In this document: one piece after another, positions 44,208-55,856 of the stretch
Numbering within the stretch: the stretch's first letter is position 1
Layout of the letters: every line of letters begins with the position of its first letter
Assembly: GCA_030490835.1 (NCBI GenBank)
Contig: CM059971.1
Span: 50,454,012 to 50,518,011, forward strand
Source: Annona cherimola
Lineage: Eukaryota; Streptophyta; Magnoliopsida; Magnoliales; Annonaceae
Length of the DNA stretch: 64,000 nt
Direction of reading: 5' to 3'
Program-made: the position numbers and the translations under genes
The notes under the pieces: model-generated
Told to the model about the DNA's origin: nothing
Database searches by the model: none
The model's input: only the letters and a program-made list of their open reading frames with translations

Positions 44208-44950
44208 CTAATCTTGTAAAAAACATTAAACCACATATGCAAGGGTAAATCACACACACAATCATATAGAAAATTCAAATATTCATTCCTGAATTTCAAA
44301 GAACCAATACAATATAGTTAGATATCAATTCATCATAACTATCCATCTAAAGGAAGTTTAGTTTAAAGACATGATCATAAAATCCTTTACATCTATTATT
44401 GTAAGTATCCAGAAAAACAGAGAAAGAAAAATAGAAAGATAAAGAGAAAACTGGTTTTTTGGCGGTTTCCACCAACGGGGTTGAATCTTCTCTTCAATCT
44501 GCGTTTCGAGCGAGTTTTCTTCTTTCTCTGGGTGTCTATTCTGGCTCTGGGATCTCCTTTTCGTGCGCAAACCCCTAGGCTCTATTTATAATCTCAATTT
44601 GCGCAGCACACATACAGAAATCCCCGCGTACGGATGCATATTGGTGCTTGGGCACCAACTCTTTGTGTGCTGGATAACTTAGAAACTTGTCTGGATGCCC
44701 TAGGAATTTATGCCTTGGCTCCTAGGCGCCAACTCCCTAGATGCTTAGTGACTTGGAAGCTCTCCTGGAACACCTGCGAGATCATGCCATGGCGCTTAGG
44801 CACCAACTCCCTGGAAGCTATTGTATCTTGTGACCTCAAAACCTTTCTGGATTTATCTGCATGTTGGTGAAGTGGCGCCTAGGTGCCAACTCACTGGAAG
44901 CTACTGGTTGCTGGATGTGCTGGAGTTCTGGCAAAGGCATGTAGGGTGGC
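43555..44950. repeat. Degenerate tandem repeats with a GGCGCC-centred palindromic core in LTRs I1 and I2
   Basis: Units of roughly 100-120 bp containing GGCGCCTAGGCGCCAA or a variant, followed by (C/T)TCCCTGGAAGC. In I1 they are at 43560, 43720, 43825 and 43920; in I2 at 44640, 44715, 44790 and 44875. The cores are imperfect inverted repeats. Confidence 0.75.
44208..44946 (-). mobile_element. LTR I2, partial second copy of the I LTR
   Basis: Starts within the LTR at CTTGTAAAAAACATTAAACC and matches I1 from about 43127 onward, including CATTCCTGAATTTCAAAGAACCA, the purine-rich segment and the GGCGCC repeats, then ends at the border of LTR E. I1 therefore appears inserted into, or joined to, an older I2. 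The two diverge noticeably. Confidence 0.75.
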
Positions 44951-45630
44951 GCCTCGAACCGAGGCGTCCACATAGGCCTTACTCCGGGATCCTGTCGATT
45001 GGTAAATGTGAGTCAGGATTGTTGCCCTGATCACGCGGCGAGTTCTTAATTGGATCTCATCTAACTTTTTTTCTTTTTTCTTTTCATTCGTCACTTAAGC
45101 ATACACTTTATTCATAATAGACTCATCCATATCATCATAAAACCATTCATATCTTCTTTTTTATTGAAATAATTCACATAAGTACAATCATGTTTGTAAT
45201 ATCCATAAAACCTGACTTCAACATGATTTTCATATATTTGTCCCTTTGGATGCATACATAGAATTGCAATTAAATTTGCAGGTCGTTTCTACCTGGCATC
45301 TTTTATGGGTAAGCTCCATAGCCTGTTTGTCATTTTGAAAACACATATGAGTAATAATACTCAGTAAGCAAGCCTTTTTCTTTGGCGAGTAAATATTTTC
45401 CTTTCATTCAAATGCATTTCTCCCCATTTGGTAGGAGACACTTACCAAGTGATCAATTACCAATGGGACAGAAACTTTTTCATGTATTTCATGAGAATGC
45501 AATACATTCATTCATTCATGACTTTCCTTGTGCCTCCAACCACCGGGAGGACACCGCCAGCATACAGCCCTTATGACTTGGCAATAGTGAAGGGGGACCC
45601 TCTGATCCGCTTCTGCCTCCACTAAAGCCT

Positions 45631-45932
45631 CTTTCTTGTGCACCATGTTCATACATATGCCGGCATGACATGCTCCATAAAACTTGATAAATCATTTAGA
45701 AAGTAATTTAACAAGTAGTTAGCAATCATTTCATGTAAAGCATTATAGGAATGACCATCCTTAAATATTATTTATAAAACACTTTCTTGTGCACCATGTT
45801 CATACATATGCCGGCATGACATGCTCCATAAAACTTGATAAATCATTTAGAAAGTAATTTAACAAGCAGTTAGCAATCATTTCATGTAAAGCATTATAGG
45901 AATGACCATCCTTAAATATAATTTATAAAACA
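45631..45932. repeat. Tandem duplication of a 151-bp unit in LTR E
   Basis: Copies 45631-45781 and 45782-45932, each starting CTTTCTTGTGCACCATG, nearly identical (for example AACAAGTAGTTAGC versus AACAAGCAGTTAGC). Confidence 0.95.
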
Positions 45933-46254
45933 AGTAAGCAAACAATTTGCAATCACTTAGAAATATTTTAGAAAGCATATAGCTTGCTTACCTCCTCAGT
46001 CTGTGTCCTCCACCTTTTCCTTTCCTTTTCTTATAAAAATGATATTTTATTTATATCATTCCGTGTCTTAGTTTGCTTTCCATGCATGCTTTATAATCAT
46101 ACATTATCTCATTTCTATAGAGGTTAATCTTATAAATATACTTGGTCATTACCTCATTATATGAATTTTTATCCATAAATCCTTTAAAAATTCCATCCAT
46201 ATATCCTCATAAATATAAAAAAATAAATCTCAATTTTTTCCCAAAATCATGTTG

Positions 46255-46370
46255 TTCACTATTCATAGTTACTGTAGAAAATCGCTGTAGTAAATTACTG
46301 TTCATGATCATTGTTCATGGGTACTGTTCATGTTTACTGTTCACTGGAGGTTACTGTTCATGGGTTCCAA
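46255..46370. repeat. Short degenerate TACTGTTCATG repeats in LTR E
   Basis: At least seven variants of (T/A)(A/T)CTGTTCA(T/C)(G/T) within 115 bp, including ACTGTTCATGATC, TACTGTTCATGTTT, TACTGTTCACTGG and TACTGTTCATGGG. Confidence 0.8.
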
Positions 46371-47774
46371 AAATTGACATTTTTCCAAAAATAAAAAATA
46401 CCATGACATAACTTATGCTTATTATATCATGGGAAAATTCATAGATTTTGAATTTATTATCATTAACTTGGCTAAATAAATCATTTTCTCCATATACTAA
46501 AAATCAACATAAATTCACTTAAGCATAATCCTTAATTTCAAAAATCATGAAATTAATATATCATCATTCCAACATTATATTTATCATATTTATTCATCCT
46601 AAATCATCATTTATCAATTTTGGAGCATTATTTACACATATCATACATGATTTTCCCGAATGCTCTATCTTCGCTCCAAATTTTTGACATTTTGGCATAA
46701 TTCCAACTAAGCATTATAACTTTACTTATTTTCTCATGCTTAGGCATTATCTAAGCATGGTTTTACCTTACTTAACACCCAAAAGAAATTTGAGAAGAAA
46801 TCACTTACCCGACGTGGAGATTTCCCTCTTTTTCTCACACTTTCTCTATCTAACTTTCTCCTCAAGGCTAAAACGTGGTGGGGGTGGAAAATGCTCGAAT
46901 GGAGCTGGGTTTTCTGTGCTTTGGACGTCCCTCTTTGCCCCTATTTATAGGGCTTAATTTTTCATAAAATCCCCCCTTGCTTGAGGTATTAAATTGTAAA
47001 TGTATTTTTTATAATTTCAAAAAGGTGCATTGAGCCAAGAGCAGCCACCCTACAGCAGCTCCAGCCCCCCTATGGCAGCCCTATTTTTTCTAGGTTTTTT
47101 ATTTATTAAAATTTATTTATTTTAAGCAAATTAAATCCTAGTTGTTGGTTTATGATGATGATGATCATGGACCATTGATTTTTGGTCAAATTCCCAACTG
47201 CCCCCTGCTCAAGCCCCTGCCATTGCTGCTTTTCAATTAATTTTTTTATTTTTAAATTATTTAATTTAGTAAAAAGTCAAAAGTAGCATTAATAAAAAAT
47301 TAAGCTACTTTTTGATCTCCTTTTGATGTTTCATCTTGACCCTTAATTTGTGATTTTCATCACATCTTAAACCATTCATCATGTTCATCATAAATTTTTA
47401 ACCATCCATAAAAAATTTCACCACAATCCGACGTTCGGATTGCAAGTTATGAATTTTTCTTTAATTTTTCACTAAAATATGAAATTGGATTAAAATATCA
47501 AAAAAATTGTCATTTCGTCCTGTAGTGATTAAATCTCCTTTTCATCTTTTTGTGATTAAGTTAATCCAAGTGATTAACTCTTAATCACGTGTCTTAATCC
47601 CCGATTACTATTCACGTGCACTATTCATGTGGGTTAAATTCTTAATTGCATTATTTTAATCTCCAATACACATATCCACAAATATAATTCATGAATTTTC
47701 ATTTATCATAAAAAAATTACAAAGAATCTAGAGTTTACAACCCAAAATGACGCTTATATGGTTTGGGTTTCACA

Positions 47775-47789
47775 ATCCTCCCCCCTTAC
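47775..47789 (-). other. Element E polypurine tract
   Basis: The minus strand reads GTAAGGGGGGAGGAT immediately before the LTR start TGTGAAACC. It is preceded by TTTTGGGACGAAACC, the GACGAAA context found just before the PPT in many Tekay/Del-type gypsy elements and also present in D. Confidence 0.93.
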
Positions 47790-48096
47790 AATAGGTTTCG
47801 TCCCAAAACCTGTTGCTCTTCAAATATTCCATTTTTTCAATATCATGGTGCCTATCTTGATAGGGCACACCTTGCATACTTGATTCTTTACTTTCCATTT
47901 TCATGGTACTACTAGTTTCCTCTACCCATAGTGCTTGTATGGTTATGTATTGGTATGAATGTGTAACATCTGAATTAAATAATGAATTTTCTAAAATTTA
48001 AATCATACCTGTAACCACTTCTTCCTTAGTTTCTTGTGATTCCATTCCGGTGAGGGCTTGGACACGCACAGGGTTGTTAGCTATGGCGGGGGCTTT
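47790..48096 (-). other. Element E region between gag and PPT, no pol
   Basis: Only about 300 bp separate the gag stop from the PPT. No protease, RT, integrase or chromodomain motif is present in any frame. This shows that the element lacks pol, as does D. Confidence 0.75.
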
Positions 48097-48976
48097 CTAC
48101 TGGTCCAACCTTCCTCGAGTTGGAGCTTCCTGTGGTTTGTTCAGGCAGTTGAATGATACATGCCCGACTTGGCCACATATGAAGCACTTGGTCATTCTGC
48201 ATTCCTGAGCCATATGTCCCGCTTGACCACGCTTAAAACATTTCCTCAATCCTTGGAGGCATTCGCCGGAGTGGTGCTTATGGCAAGTTTTGCAGAGTGA
48301 GGTATTTTTTCTTTTGGAACTGGATTCCTCCATTGTCTTCCCATTTTTTCCTTTCTTGGCCCCATTTTCCTTGGGAGTCAAGAAGAATTGCTCTTGAGCT
48401 TGCCTAAGCTCCTGTGTCCTCATGGACTCCATTTCTAATGCCCTAGCTCTTTCTATACTAGAGGCATAATCTTTTATTAGTAACGGGGCTAGTCCCTCCC
48501 TTAATTGGGGTCTCAGCCCACGTTGGAACCTCTGTGCCTTATTCTCTGGCACATTGGCGATCCATGGTACATACCTAACCAAGGCATTGAATCTTGTTGC
48601 ATATTCAGTCACTGTCATCTTGCCTTGGTAGAGTTTCTCAAACTTTATCACTTTTTGGCTCTGTAAGCCTACTGAAAGATATTCTTTATTAATTTCTTCC
48701 AAAAATTCTTGCCACGTGACCTGCTTTGGGTGTGGCATGGTAACCATCAATGTTTCCCACCATTCATAAGCGTCTTTAACCAGCAAGTGGGTAGCACATA
48801 GAACTTTTTGTTGATCATTGCAAGGCGAAATCCTAAATAACTTTTTGATTTCAATGATCCATTGCAATGATGGGGTCCGGTTCCCCAGCAAACTTGGGGG
48901 GTTGTTGGGCTAGGTAGGCATTGATAGCCTTTCTATCAGCCTCTAGGAGGGTATCTTCTATACCACTAGCTGACAT
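48097..48976 (-). pseudogene. Element E gypsy gag (capsid core and zinc knuckles), frameshifted and 5'-truncated
   Basis: Minus-strand reading: SASGIEDTLLEADRKAINAY, PPKFAGEPDPIIAM, then a frame change near 48860-48890 into WIIEIKKLFRISPCNDQQKV. The PF03732-type gag core follows (AYEWWETLM, TWQEFLEEINKEYL, KFEKLYQGKMTVTEYATRFN, FQRGLRPQLREGL). After a basic linker come Cys/His clusters CKTCHKHHSGEC, CFKRGQAGHMAQEC (second Cys replaced by Arg) and a good CCHC knuckle CFICGQVGHVSFNC. The stop is at 48097-48099. The upstream part of gag is missing: at 48967-48976 the sequence becomes the D 5' LTR. The frameshift and the lost zinc ligand mean it is not functional as it stands. Confidence 0.9.
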
Positions 48977-51900
48977 GTTGGGATACATCAATGAGCATTT
49001 AATTATGTGGAAAAAATCCAAGAAAAATCGTGAATTGCAGCTGCAATGAAAGGTGAAAAAAATGGACAGCATGTTGAGGCAAATGACGTGCATTGTTTGA
49101 TGCTGCTGTAATGATTTTTTCTAATTTTTTATGCCAAATTAATGGATTAATTAAATGTTAATTAGGTGTATAATTTACCCTTAAATTATGGTTGGAAAAA
49201 AATGGGAAAAAATCCTGAAAAACAGGCAGTCATGTGGACTTGACAAGTGGACAGCTTGGATTGATTGTATCTTAAGTAGATTTTTGGTTTAATAAAAAAT
49301 GGGAAAAATATTTTATATGGCCGCAAATTAACCATCACATTAGGGGGGATAAGCATACATTAAATTTCTGTGGAAAAAAATACCCCAATTGGGGCCCATA
49401 GCTGGAAATTCCAGCTCTAGAAATGGAATGCTCAGTCATGTGAAGAGAGGCTTGGGAAATATTTTTTCTAAGTGCTGAAACTTACACCCCTAGGCGGCAG
49501 CTCATGTTCTAGCCCTAGCCCAGCCAAGAAGGAAGAAAAAAGGAAAAGAAAGGAGAAAAGGAGGGATTACCAATTAATCAAGTAAGTATATGTTAATTTT
49601 GATTTTATACCTCAAATCTGGAAGTTACGTGATATTATAAATAAAAATAAGAATGAAGTAGTAAATGAGGGATTTTCACTATGAAACTTTGTTTACAAGC
49701 TAATCATATGATTATTAAGGTACGATCAAAATATCAGATTAAAATATTAAGCAGGTTTCAAATTAAAAATCCGAGAATATTAACCTAAACAGGGTAGAAT
49801 GGGTGACAGGATCAGCTGTAGTAAATGATTTTTAATAATTTTTGTGGAATGATTTTTTTTATTAAATGTTTATATGATGTATAATACATCATGAGGATAA
49901 CTCTAATAAAATCAAATTTATTTTTTTGTTATATTAGTAAGGGTTATAATTCACGTAATTAGGGCTGACCCTAAACTCACAACACTGTCCAGCACAGTGA
50001 AAATGCCAAAATAAATATATAATGTTAATATTTCATGATGAAATTTTTATGACCGTTAATTAATGTATTTATTGAGTTGTTATAGAAATTTCAGAATTAA
50101 ATACCTTGAATGTATTATAAATCAAGATTTAGACATTTCAGTATGCCTGATTTCAGCATATGTGGATAGTTTGAGAAAAAAATCAAAAAGAAATATGAAA
50201 CCTATGTAGAAATGATCCAAATTGATATATATGTTAGGAAAGAGTACAATAAAGGATTAAGGATAGTAAAGGTGATTGATAATTGACATTATTATATATA
50301 TATGGAATTAATGGTTAAATAAGAAGATTAAACTTAGTGAAGATAAGAAGACGAAACTTAGTGAAAATAAGAAGACAAGGGCTGTTTTGGAAACCTATGA
50401 TTAGTGGATTTAAATCCCATAAAAATACCCTAAATAAAGTGATAAATAAGGGTAATAATCATGCTGAAAAATGGACAAAGTTGCTGACTTGGAAAATTTT
50501 ATGAAATGCTTCCTATATGTGTTACCAAATGGGCATATGTAATTTGATTTTGTGCAAAAATGTGTGAAAATATGATATATTTCATGATTATATATCCGTT
50601 TAGAGTGCACAATGATTAATTTCAAATTTTAGAATTAATTTATGAAGTTTAAGGCAATGATGTGTGTTAAAAGGAGCACCGATGTGTAAATTTTGGAAAA
50701 TAAGTGAAAAATGGTAAATGAAGGTTAATGAACCTATAAATGATAATTATTAGATGAATTTTATATGGTTGAATGGTTACCCTACTTATGGGATTGTATA
50801 TGTTATGTCTTAACCGATGAAATATGCGAACATGTGCTATTTATGCATAATGACTTGAGAAGTAAAATGAATTATGTGTATTGATGAAAAATGGGTTGGA
50901 AAACTAAGTGAGATGCAAGAAAAAGGAATATATGAAAAATCATATTATTCTCATGTAGGCAAGGATAAAGAAAAGGCAAACTTGGGAAGTTAAAGAAACG
51001 CAGGTAAGGAAGCGAACTTTCCAAAACATTATTTCAAAGGAATTTTATGAAATTCATGAACTTGCTTTAATAAGTTGGTTTCATAGTTGTTTACAAGATA
51101 AACAAGTGAATTTTCAAGCATAATATTTATATTCAAGTATTAAAATTACTTGATCATGTTTAAATTAATGATGTGGAGAATTTCTTATAGAGTAAGCAAG
51201 CTCAGGTCTTGAAAATATGATGTGGGTTTTAAGGTAGTTTTAAGATAAGAAAGTTCATACAAGTGTGGTTTATAAGGAGTTTTATTGAAAAATGTAATTC
51301 TTTAAAAATGGTTTTTAGAAATAAATAGATGTTTTGAAATGGTTTCCATTAAATGTCATAAATTGAATTTATGTGCGTGTTTTGAGATTTATGTAGGTGT
51401 TTTGAAATAATCTATCAAAGTGCTTTTCAACTCTTAGAGTTGTAACACTTTGAAGATGCTTTACTGTAATATTCCAAAAATATTTAAGGGTGACCAGTCC
51501 TACAAAATGATTTGATGAATTTTATGTGTAAATAATGATCAAAAGATTATGCAAACTCCTATATATATATAAGAGTAACTAGAAAGTAACGTGGACAAGA
51601 CAGATAATGCCTTTACAATGGATAGAAGTGAATTGCATTTTTTTGCTCATAAAAATGTTATTAAGAAAAGTTTTGCCTCAACGAGTTTTGAATTAGTTCA
51701 AAAGCTTCTTAAAATGAGAATTTCAAAAGTTGTTTAGCAAATCATTAAAGTCTTCCAAAAAAATTGTCTTCTCAAATATTTCAAGTGTTTCGTAAAATGG
51801 ATTTATCAAAACATTGCTAAACTCTTTATTGGTGGTCATCCTAACATCAGAATTTGGAAATAGTTTACAAAAATATTTTATTTTCAAAACAAACATGCCC

Positions 51901-53453
51901 AGTTCTCAATTCGAGAAGGGCATAGTCCGCGGACTGAGTGGTTTAAAATATTTTATTTTCAAAACAATCCTGCCCAATTCTCAATTCGAGAAGGGCATAG
52001 TCTACGGGCTAAGTTGGCTTTATACATATCAAGCTGAGGCTTGAAAAAGGGCACAGTCTAAGTTTTGTGAAAATTATTACTATCATACGAGTGTGCACAA
52101 AATGATGTACTAGGCTCATGGTTGAGGCGGTTACCGACCAAAATAGTCGAAACCAGAGCTCACCTCTACCTGTAGCCGAGTCGCTTATGTAAGGCTGGAG
52201 GCCGGCGGCGCCCTCTTTGAAATGGGAGTAAGCTCACGAGCAGACGCCTGACTCGCGTGCTGTCTCATGAAAGGTTTCTTTTCTAGGAAAGGATGATCAC
52301 TTATTAAGTGTCACCAACCTGAGAATCAGAGACACAAATCCATATGTTTTTGGAACATACATATGTTCCCTATGTTTTAAAAGTCCCAAAATGGGCACCG
52401 ACGCTGTTTGGTTTTAAATGGATTTGTGTTGGTTTCAATTGGATTTATGTTTAGTTTTCAGAAGATACCGAAATATATTTTAGGACATGACTATGTCCGC
52501 CATATTAGTTTAAAAAGGGTTTGGTATCTTATATGCTGGATAAAAGAGGTTTATATGGAAAAATATTTTTGGACATGAGAATGTCCGCATAGATAAAAGA
52601 TTTCCTATGCACATGCATTGCTTTTGAATAACCCCGAGTTGGGTTATAAAGAAATTTAAATAGATGATGTTTTGGGACATGTAAATGACCTCATGGGGAA
52701 AAAGGTTATAAGAAAAATATTTTAGGACATATAATTGTCCTCATGCCATATGAAAAATATTTTTGGACATAGACATGTCCTCATGGTAGATGAAAAATAT
52801 TTTGGGACGAACAATTGTCCCCATGAAAAATGGTTTAGATGCATAGACATCACCTTTGAAAATCCTCGAAATGGGGACATGCACAAAGTTTTATGAGTGT
52901 ATTATAAATAAAATTTCTATAAAAGGTTTCTTCCTATTAGTAGTTGATCACTTGATAAGTGTCTCCTACCGAATGAGCAAGGGATGCATTTAAATGAAAA
53001 AATGATGATTGCTTACTGAGTTTATCACTCACGTTTTGTTTTCCCAACCTTAGACAGGGTTACGGCTCGAGGAAAGGAGCATAGCTAAAAGGTATTGATA
53101 TGTTGAAGAATGAATGGATGAATGTATTGCTTATAATGAAATGTAATTGATTATGTATGGTGTAAATAGATAAGTGATTGTGTATAAAATTCTATGTGAA
53201 TTTTTATTTATGAATACATATCCTGCCTATAATATGAAAGCAAAGATACTTGTATGATGAATTTTATAATGATATGGATGAGTCCACTATGAATGATGAC
53301 AAGTGTATGCTTATTTGATGAAAGGAAAGAAAAAATTTGGACAAAATCAAATTAAGAACCCGTCGCGTGATCAGGGCAACAATCCTGATCACATTACCAA
53401 TCGAAACTGTCTTGGAGTAAGGCTTGTGGAGGCCTCGGGTCGGGGGTGCCACA
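48967..53453 (+). mobile_element. LTR D5, 5' LTR of plus-strand gypsy element D, first 877 bp missing
   Basis: Matches the D 3' LTR from 56734 onward (TAGCTGACATGTTGGGATAC), then runs through the shared segments to GGCGGCGCCCTCTTTGAAATG (52203), a GGACAT palindrome group (52480-52870), the stem-loop (53369-53389) and a GGGGGTGCCACA end at 53453. Adding the missing start gives a full LTR of about 5.36 kb. Similarity to the 3' LTR over the shared part is high but clearly lower than between the two A LTRs. Confidence 0.88.
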
Positions 53454-53458
53454 GAGCA

Positions 53459-53470
53459 TGGTATCAGAGC
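53459..53470 (+). other. Element D primer binding site (initiator-Met tRNA)
   Basis: TGGTATCAGAGC, 5 nt after the LTR end, with the same spacing as in C. Confidence 0.94.
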
Positions 53471-54444
53471 AAAGATTGGTAAAATGGCGTGGAAAGAAAG
53501 GATTTGATATCAAAGAGCTAGATATCAGAGCAAGGATTGGTGATAAGTATAGGAAAAATGATGGAAGGGATAGATTGAAATTATAGGATATATTTATGAT
53601 GTGTTGATTTTAAGATTATATGAATATATGATGATTTGTCATGAGTATGTTGTAAATATAGCAAATTGCTATGACATTTTGATAGGTAGGTGATTCATAA
53701 AGGAAAAGTAATTTTCCACTATGAAAAAGTGATATTGAAAAGAAAAGTAGGAAAAAGGTAAGATCTCAGAAAAATATAGATAGAAGGTGGATATTTAAGG
53801 AATACATGTTATATGTAGTTCTAACTCCATCTTTTATGATTGACAGGATTAGTGATCGAAAGAGCTGAACTCAAGGTGAGTGTGTAGTCGAGGAATCCTT
53901 CCTCAATGATTTGATAATTATATATTAAGAATTATTAATAATAAGAAACTTAAAAAAAATAAAATGACCTAATTGATCTAGCATAAGCATTCTTACTAGA
54001 TAGTACTTATGTAGTATAAAAGAGGCAGATGAAATTAACAAAAGTCTCTTTTGACTTTTGAAGGATAAAGGGGTATATTATGTTTAGGTATAAGGATACT
54101 TCTAATATACAAGTGTAACCACTTGTATAATAAATAAATATGAAAAAGAGTAACATACAAGTTCAACTACTTGTATGATAACTATATATGAGAAAGAAAG
54201 AATTGTTACTGATTCTTTCTATTAAATATGATGGATGGTATAATAAGCTAATAAGAAAATGTTACTCGAAGATTGTAGAAAATTATTTATGATTGTATAG
54301 AAGGTGTACGTGGAATGGACGTGGTTATTATTAACCCTTCTGTTAAAATGATTTATTATATATATTACAATATATGTTGTGATGAGATGAATAAAAAGCA
54401 TATTAGTGTACTGATATATTTCTTTTTATGTATAGAAAGGAATT
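53471..54444 (+). other. Element D untranslated leader
   Basis: About 970 bp of AT-rich sequence between PBS and gag start with no meaningful frame. It contains an echo of the PBS region at 53519 (ATATCAGAGCAAGGATTGG). Confidence 0.65.
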
Positions 54445-55412
54445 ATGCCTATCACAAGAGCGAGAGCCAGACTGAATAAAGGAAAGGCAGTGGCAGATGA
54501 AGAACCCATAGATCGACGAGAAGGGGTGAAACCAGTCGCAAGTCTAAGCGACCAAGACAAGGAGAGCAACTAAACTCAAGAACTGGTCAACAACGGGTAA
54601 ATGTGAACCCAGAATTAAATGTTAAAGGTGGGACCGCTACAGGTAACCCTGTACAATTAGAATTAATAAGGGAAAGGGTAGTTACATCTGTAAAGGAAGC
54701 CGTCCAATAAGCTACCCGGGAATGGGCCGCTCAAACCATAGGAATCATTTAAGATCTTTGGGAAAAGGCTCAACGGGATCAGTCAAGAGGACAGGAAGAA
54801 ATTAGGCCGATACAGGTCGTACTTCCTAATCAGGTACCAGAACCTATAAGAGTTGACGGCAATGGGATAGAAACACTAAAGACCCAAGAATCTCAATAAG
54901 AGAAAGAACAATTGGATCCTAGTACCAAGAAACAAAATGTAGGAAAGAAAAGAATTAAGAAACCAGTGACAAGAGAAACAAAATCAAGGTGTAATAGGAT
55001 ATGTGCCCCAATTTGTAGGAATTGTCACAACTGTCACTTTGGAGAATGTTTAAAGGGTTCAAATAAATGTTATAAATGCGGTCAGGCGGGTCATGTGGTG
55101 AGAAATTGTAAAAGTAGTGAGATATGGGAGAAACAATGTTTCAATTGTGGACATGTAGGACACACTGCCTTAAAATGCCCAAACAAGGTACAAAGAACAC
55201 CCGGACTTGGAAGATTGGTGCAACAAAAGAAAGCTATAAAGACTAAATGGCAGGAAAGCTCTAGAAAGTTAGTGCAAATGCATGCATCAACTTATGATAA
55301 GTCACGAAAGCAGGAGGAAAAGAGGGTTACATGTATGATTTATATTTTAAGAAATTTTATAGTAACATCGATTGAATTTGGTGTTATAGGAGGAAAAGAG
55401 GGTTACATGTAA
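54445..55412 (+). pseudogene. Element D gag remnant: N-terminus and zinc knuckles, capsid core missing
   Basis: ATG at 54445 opens MPITRARARLNKGKAVADEE and stops at 54571. After interrupted frames, 54912-55412 is open and encodes a basic segment, a Cys/His cluster CRNCHNCHFGEC and two good CCHC knuckles, CYKCGQAGHVVRNC and CFNCGHVGHTALKC, then NKVQRTPGLGRLVQ, which parallels the end of E gag. The 200-residue gag core seen in E (YEWWETLM to QRGLRPQL) is absent between 54790 and 54910, so the capsid domain has been deleted. There is no protease after the knuckles. Confidence 0.85.
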
Positions 55413-55840
55413 CCATTCATGCACTACTAGTAAAAAGGATGGATAATATCATTATGTGGAATTTTCTGTTTATATGATGGTAAATATTAAGTGAAAATGA
55501 AGGACACATGGGATATTCGGGCCATGACCCACAAGTCTGAAATAGATGGAGGAGAGGAAGTAAGCCTTAGAATTGGTCAATAAAACGATCAAGAGAAAAA
55601 AAGGGAGAAATTTATGATAATAACAACCATAAGATAAAAACAATAGACTGGCACTAAGTGGGTCACAAGGATAGTCGAGAAAAGTATAAGTGGTCTGTCG
55701 ATGTATACTCAGCCTAAAATAGGCATAAAAGGTATACAGGTTATAAGTAATATAAGTATGATAAGAAGATGGTGCACTGGCTCATAAAACAGTCATTGTC
55801 AGTTATTTAAAGAGTAGACGGTTTCGGGATGAAACCTATT
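55413..55840 (+). other. Element D region between gag and PPT, no pol
   Basis: About 430 bp without protease, RT or integrase motifs. It ends in GTTTCGGGATGAAACC just before the PPT, the same GA(C/T)GAAACC context as element E. D is therefore gag-only. Confidence 0.75.
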
Positions 55841-55856
55841 ATAAAGGGGGGAGGAT
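55841..55856 (+). other. Element D polypurine tract
   Basis: ATAAAGGGGGGAGGAT immediately precedes the LTR start TGTGAAACCCC. Confidence 0.95.

Larger units (their letters stand above)
44947..47774 (-). mobile_element. LTR E, 3' LTR of minus-strand gypsy element E (2.83 kb)
   Basis: On the minus strand it starts TGTGAAACCCAAACC directly after a PPT and ends near CGAGGCGCCA at 44947. It contains the conserved stem-loop (45012-45032), the GGTAGGAGACACTTACCAAGTG segment (45431) and an ACCGGGAGGACACCGCC block (45541). It is about half the length of the D, F or G LTRs; the GGACAT palindrome array is absent or unrecognisable. It includes a tandem duplication (45631-45932) and TACTGTTCATG repeats (46255-46370). 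Confidence 0.83.

Noticed and set aside
53459..53470. TGGTATCAGAGC motifs as possible tRNA genes
   Set aside because: They match only the tRNA 3' end complement (primer binding sites); no cloverleaf or A/B boxes.
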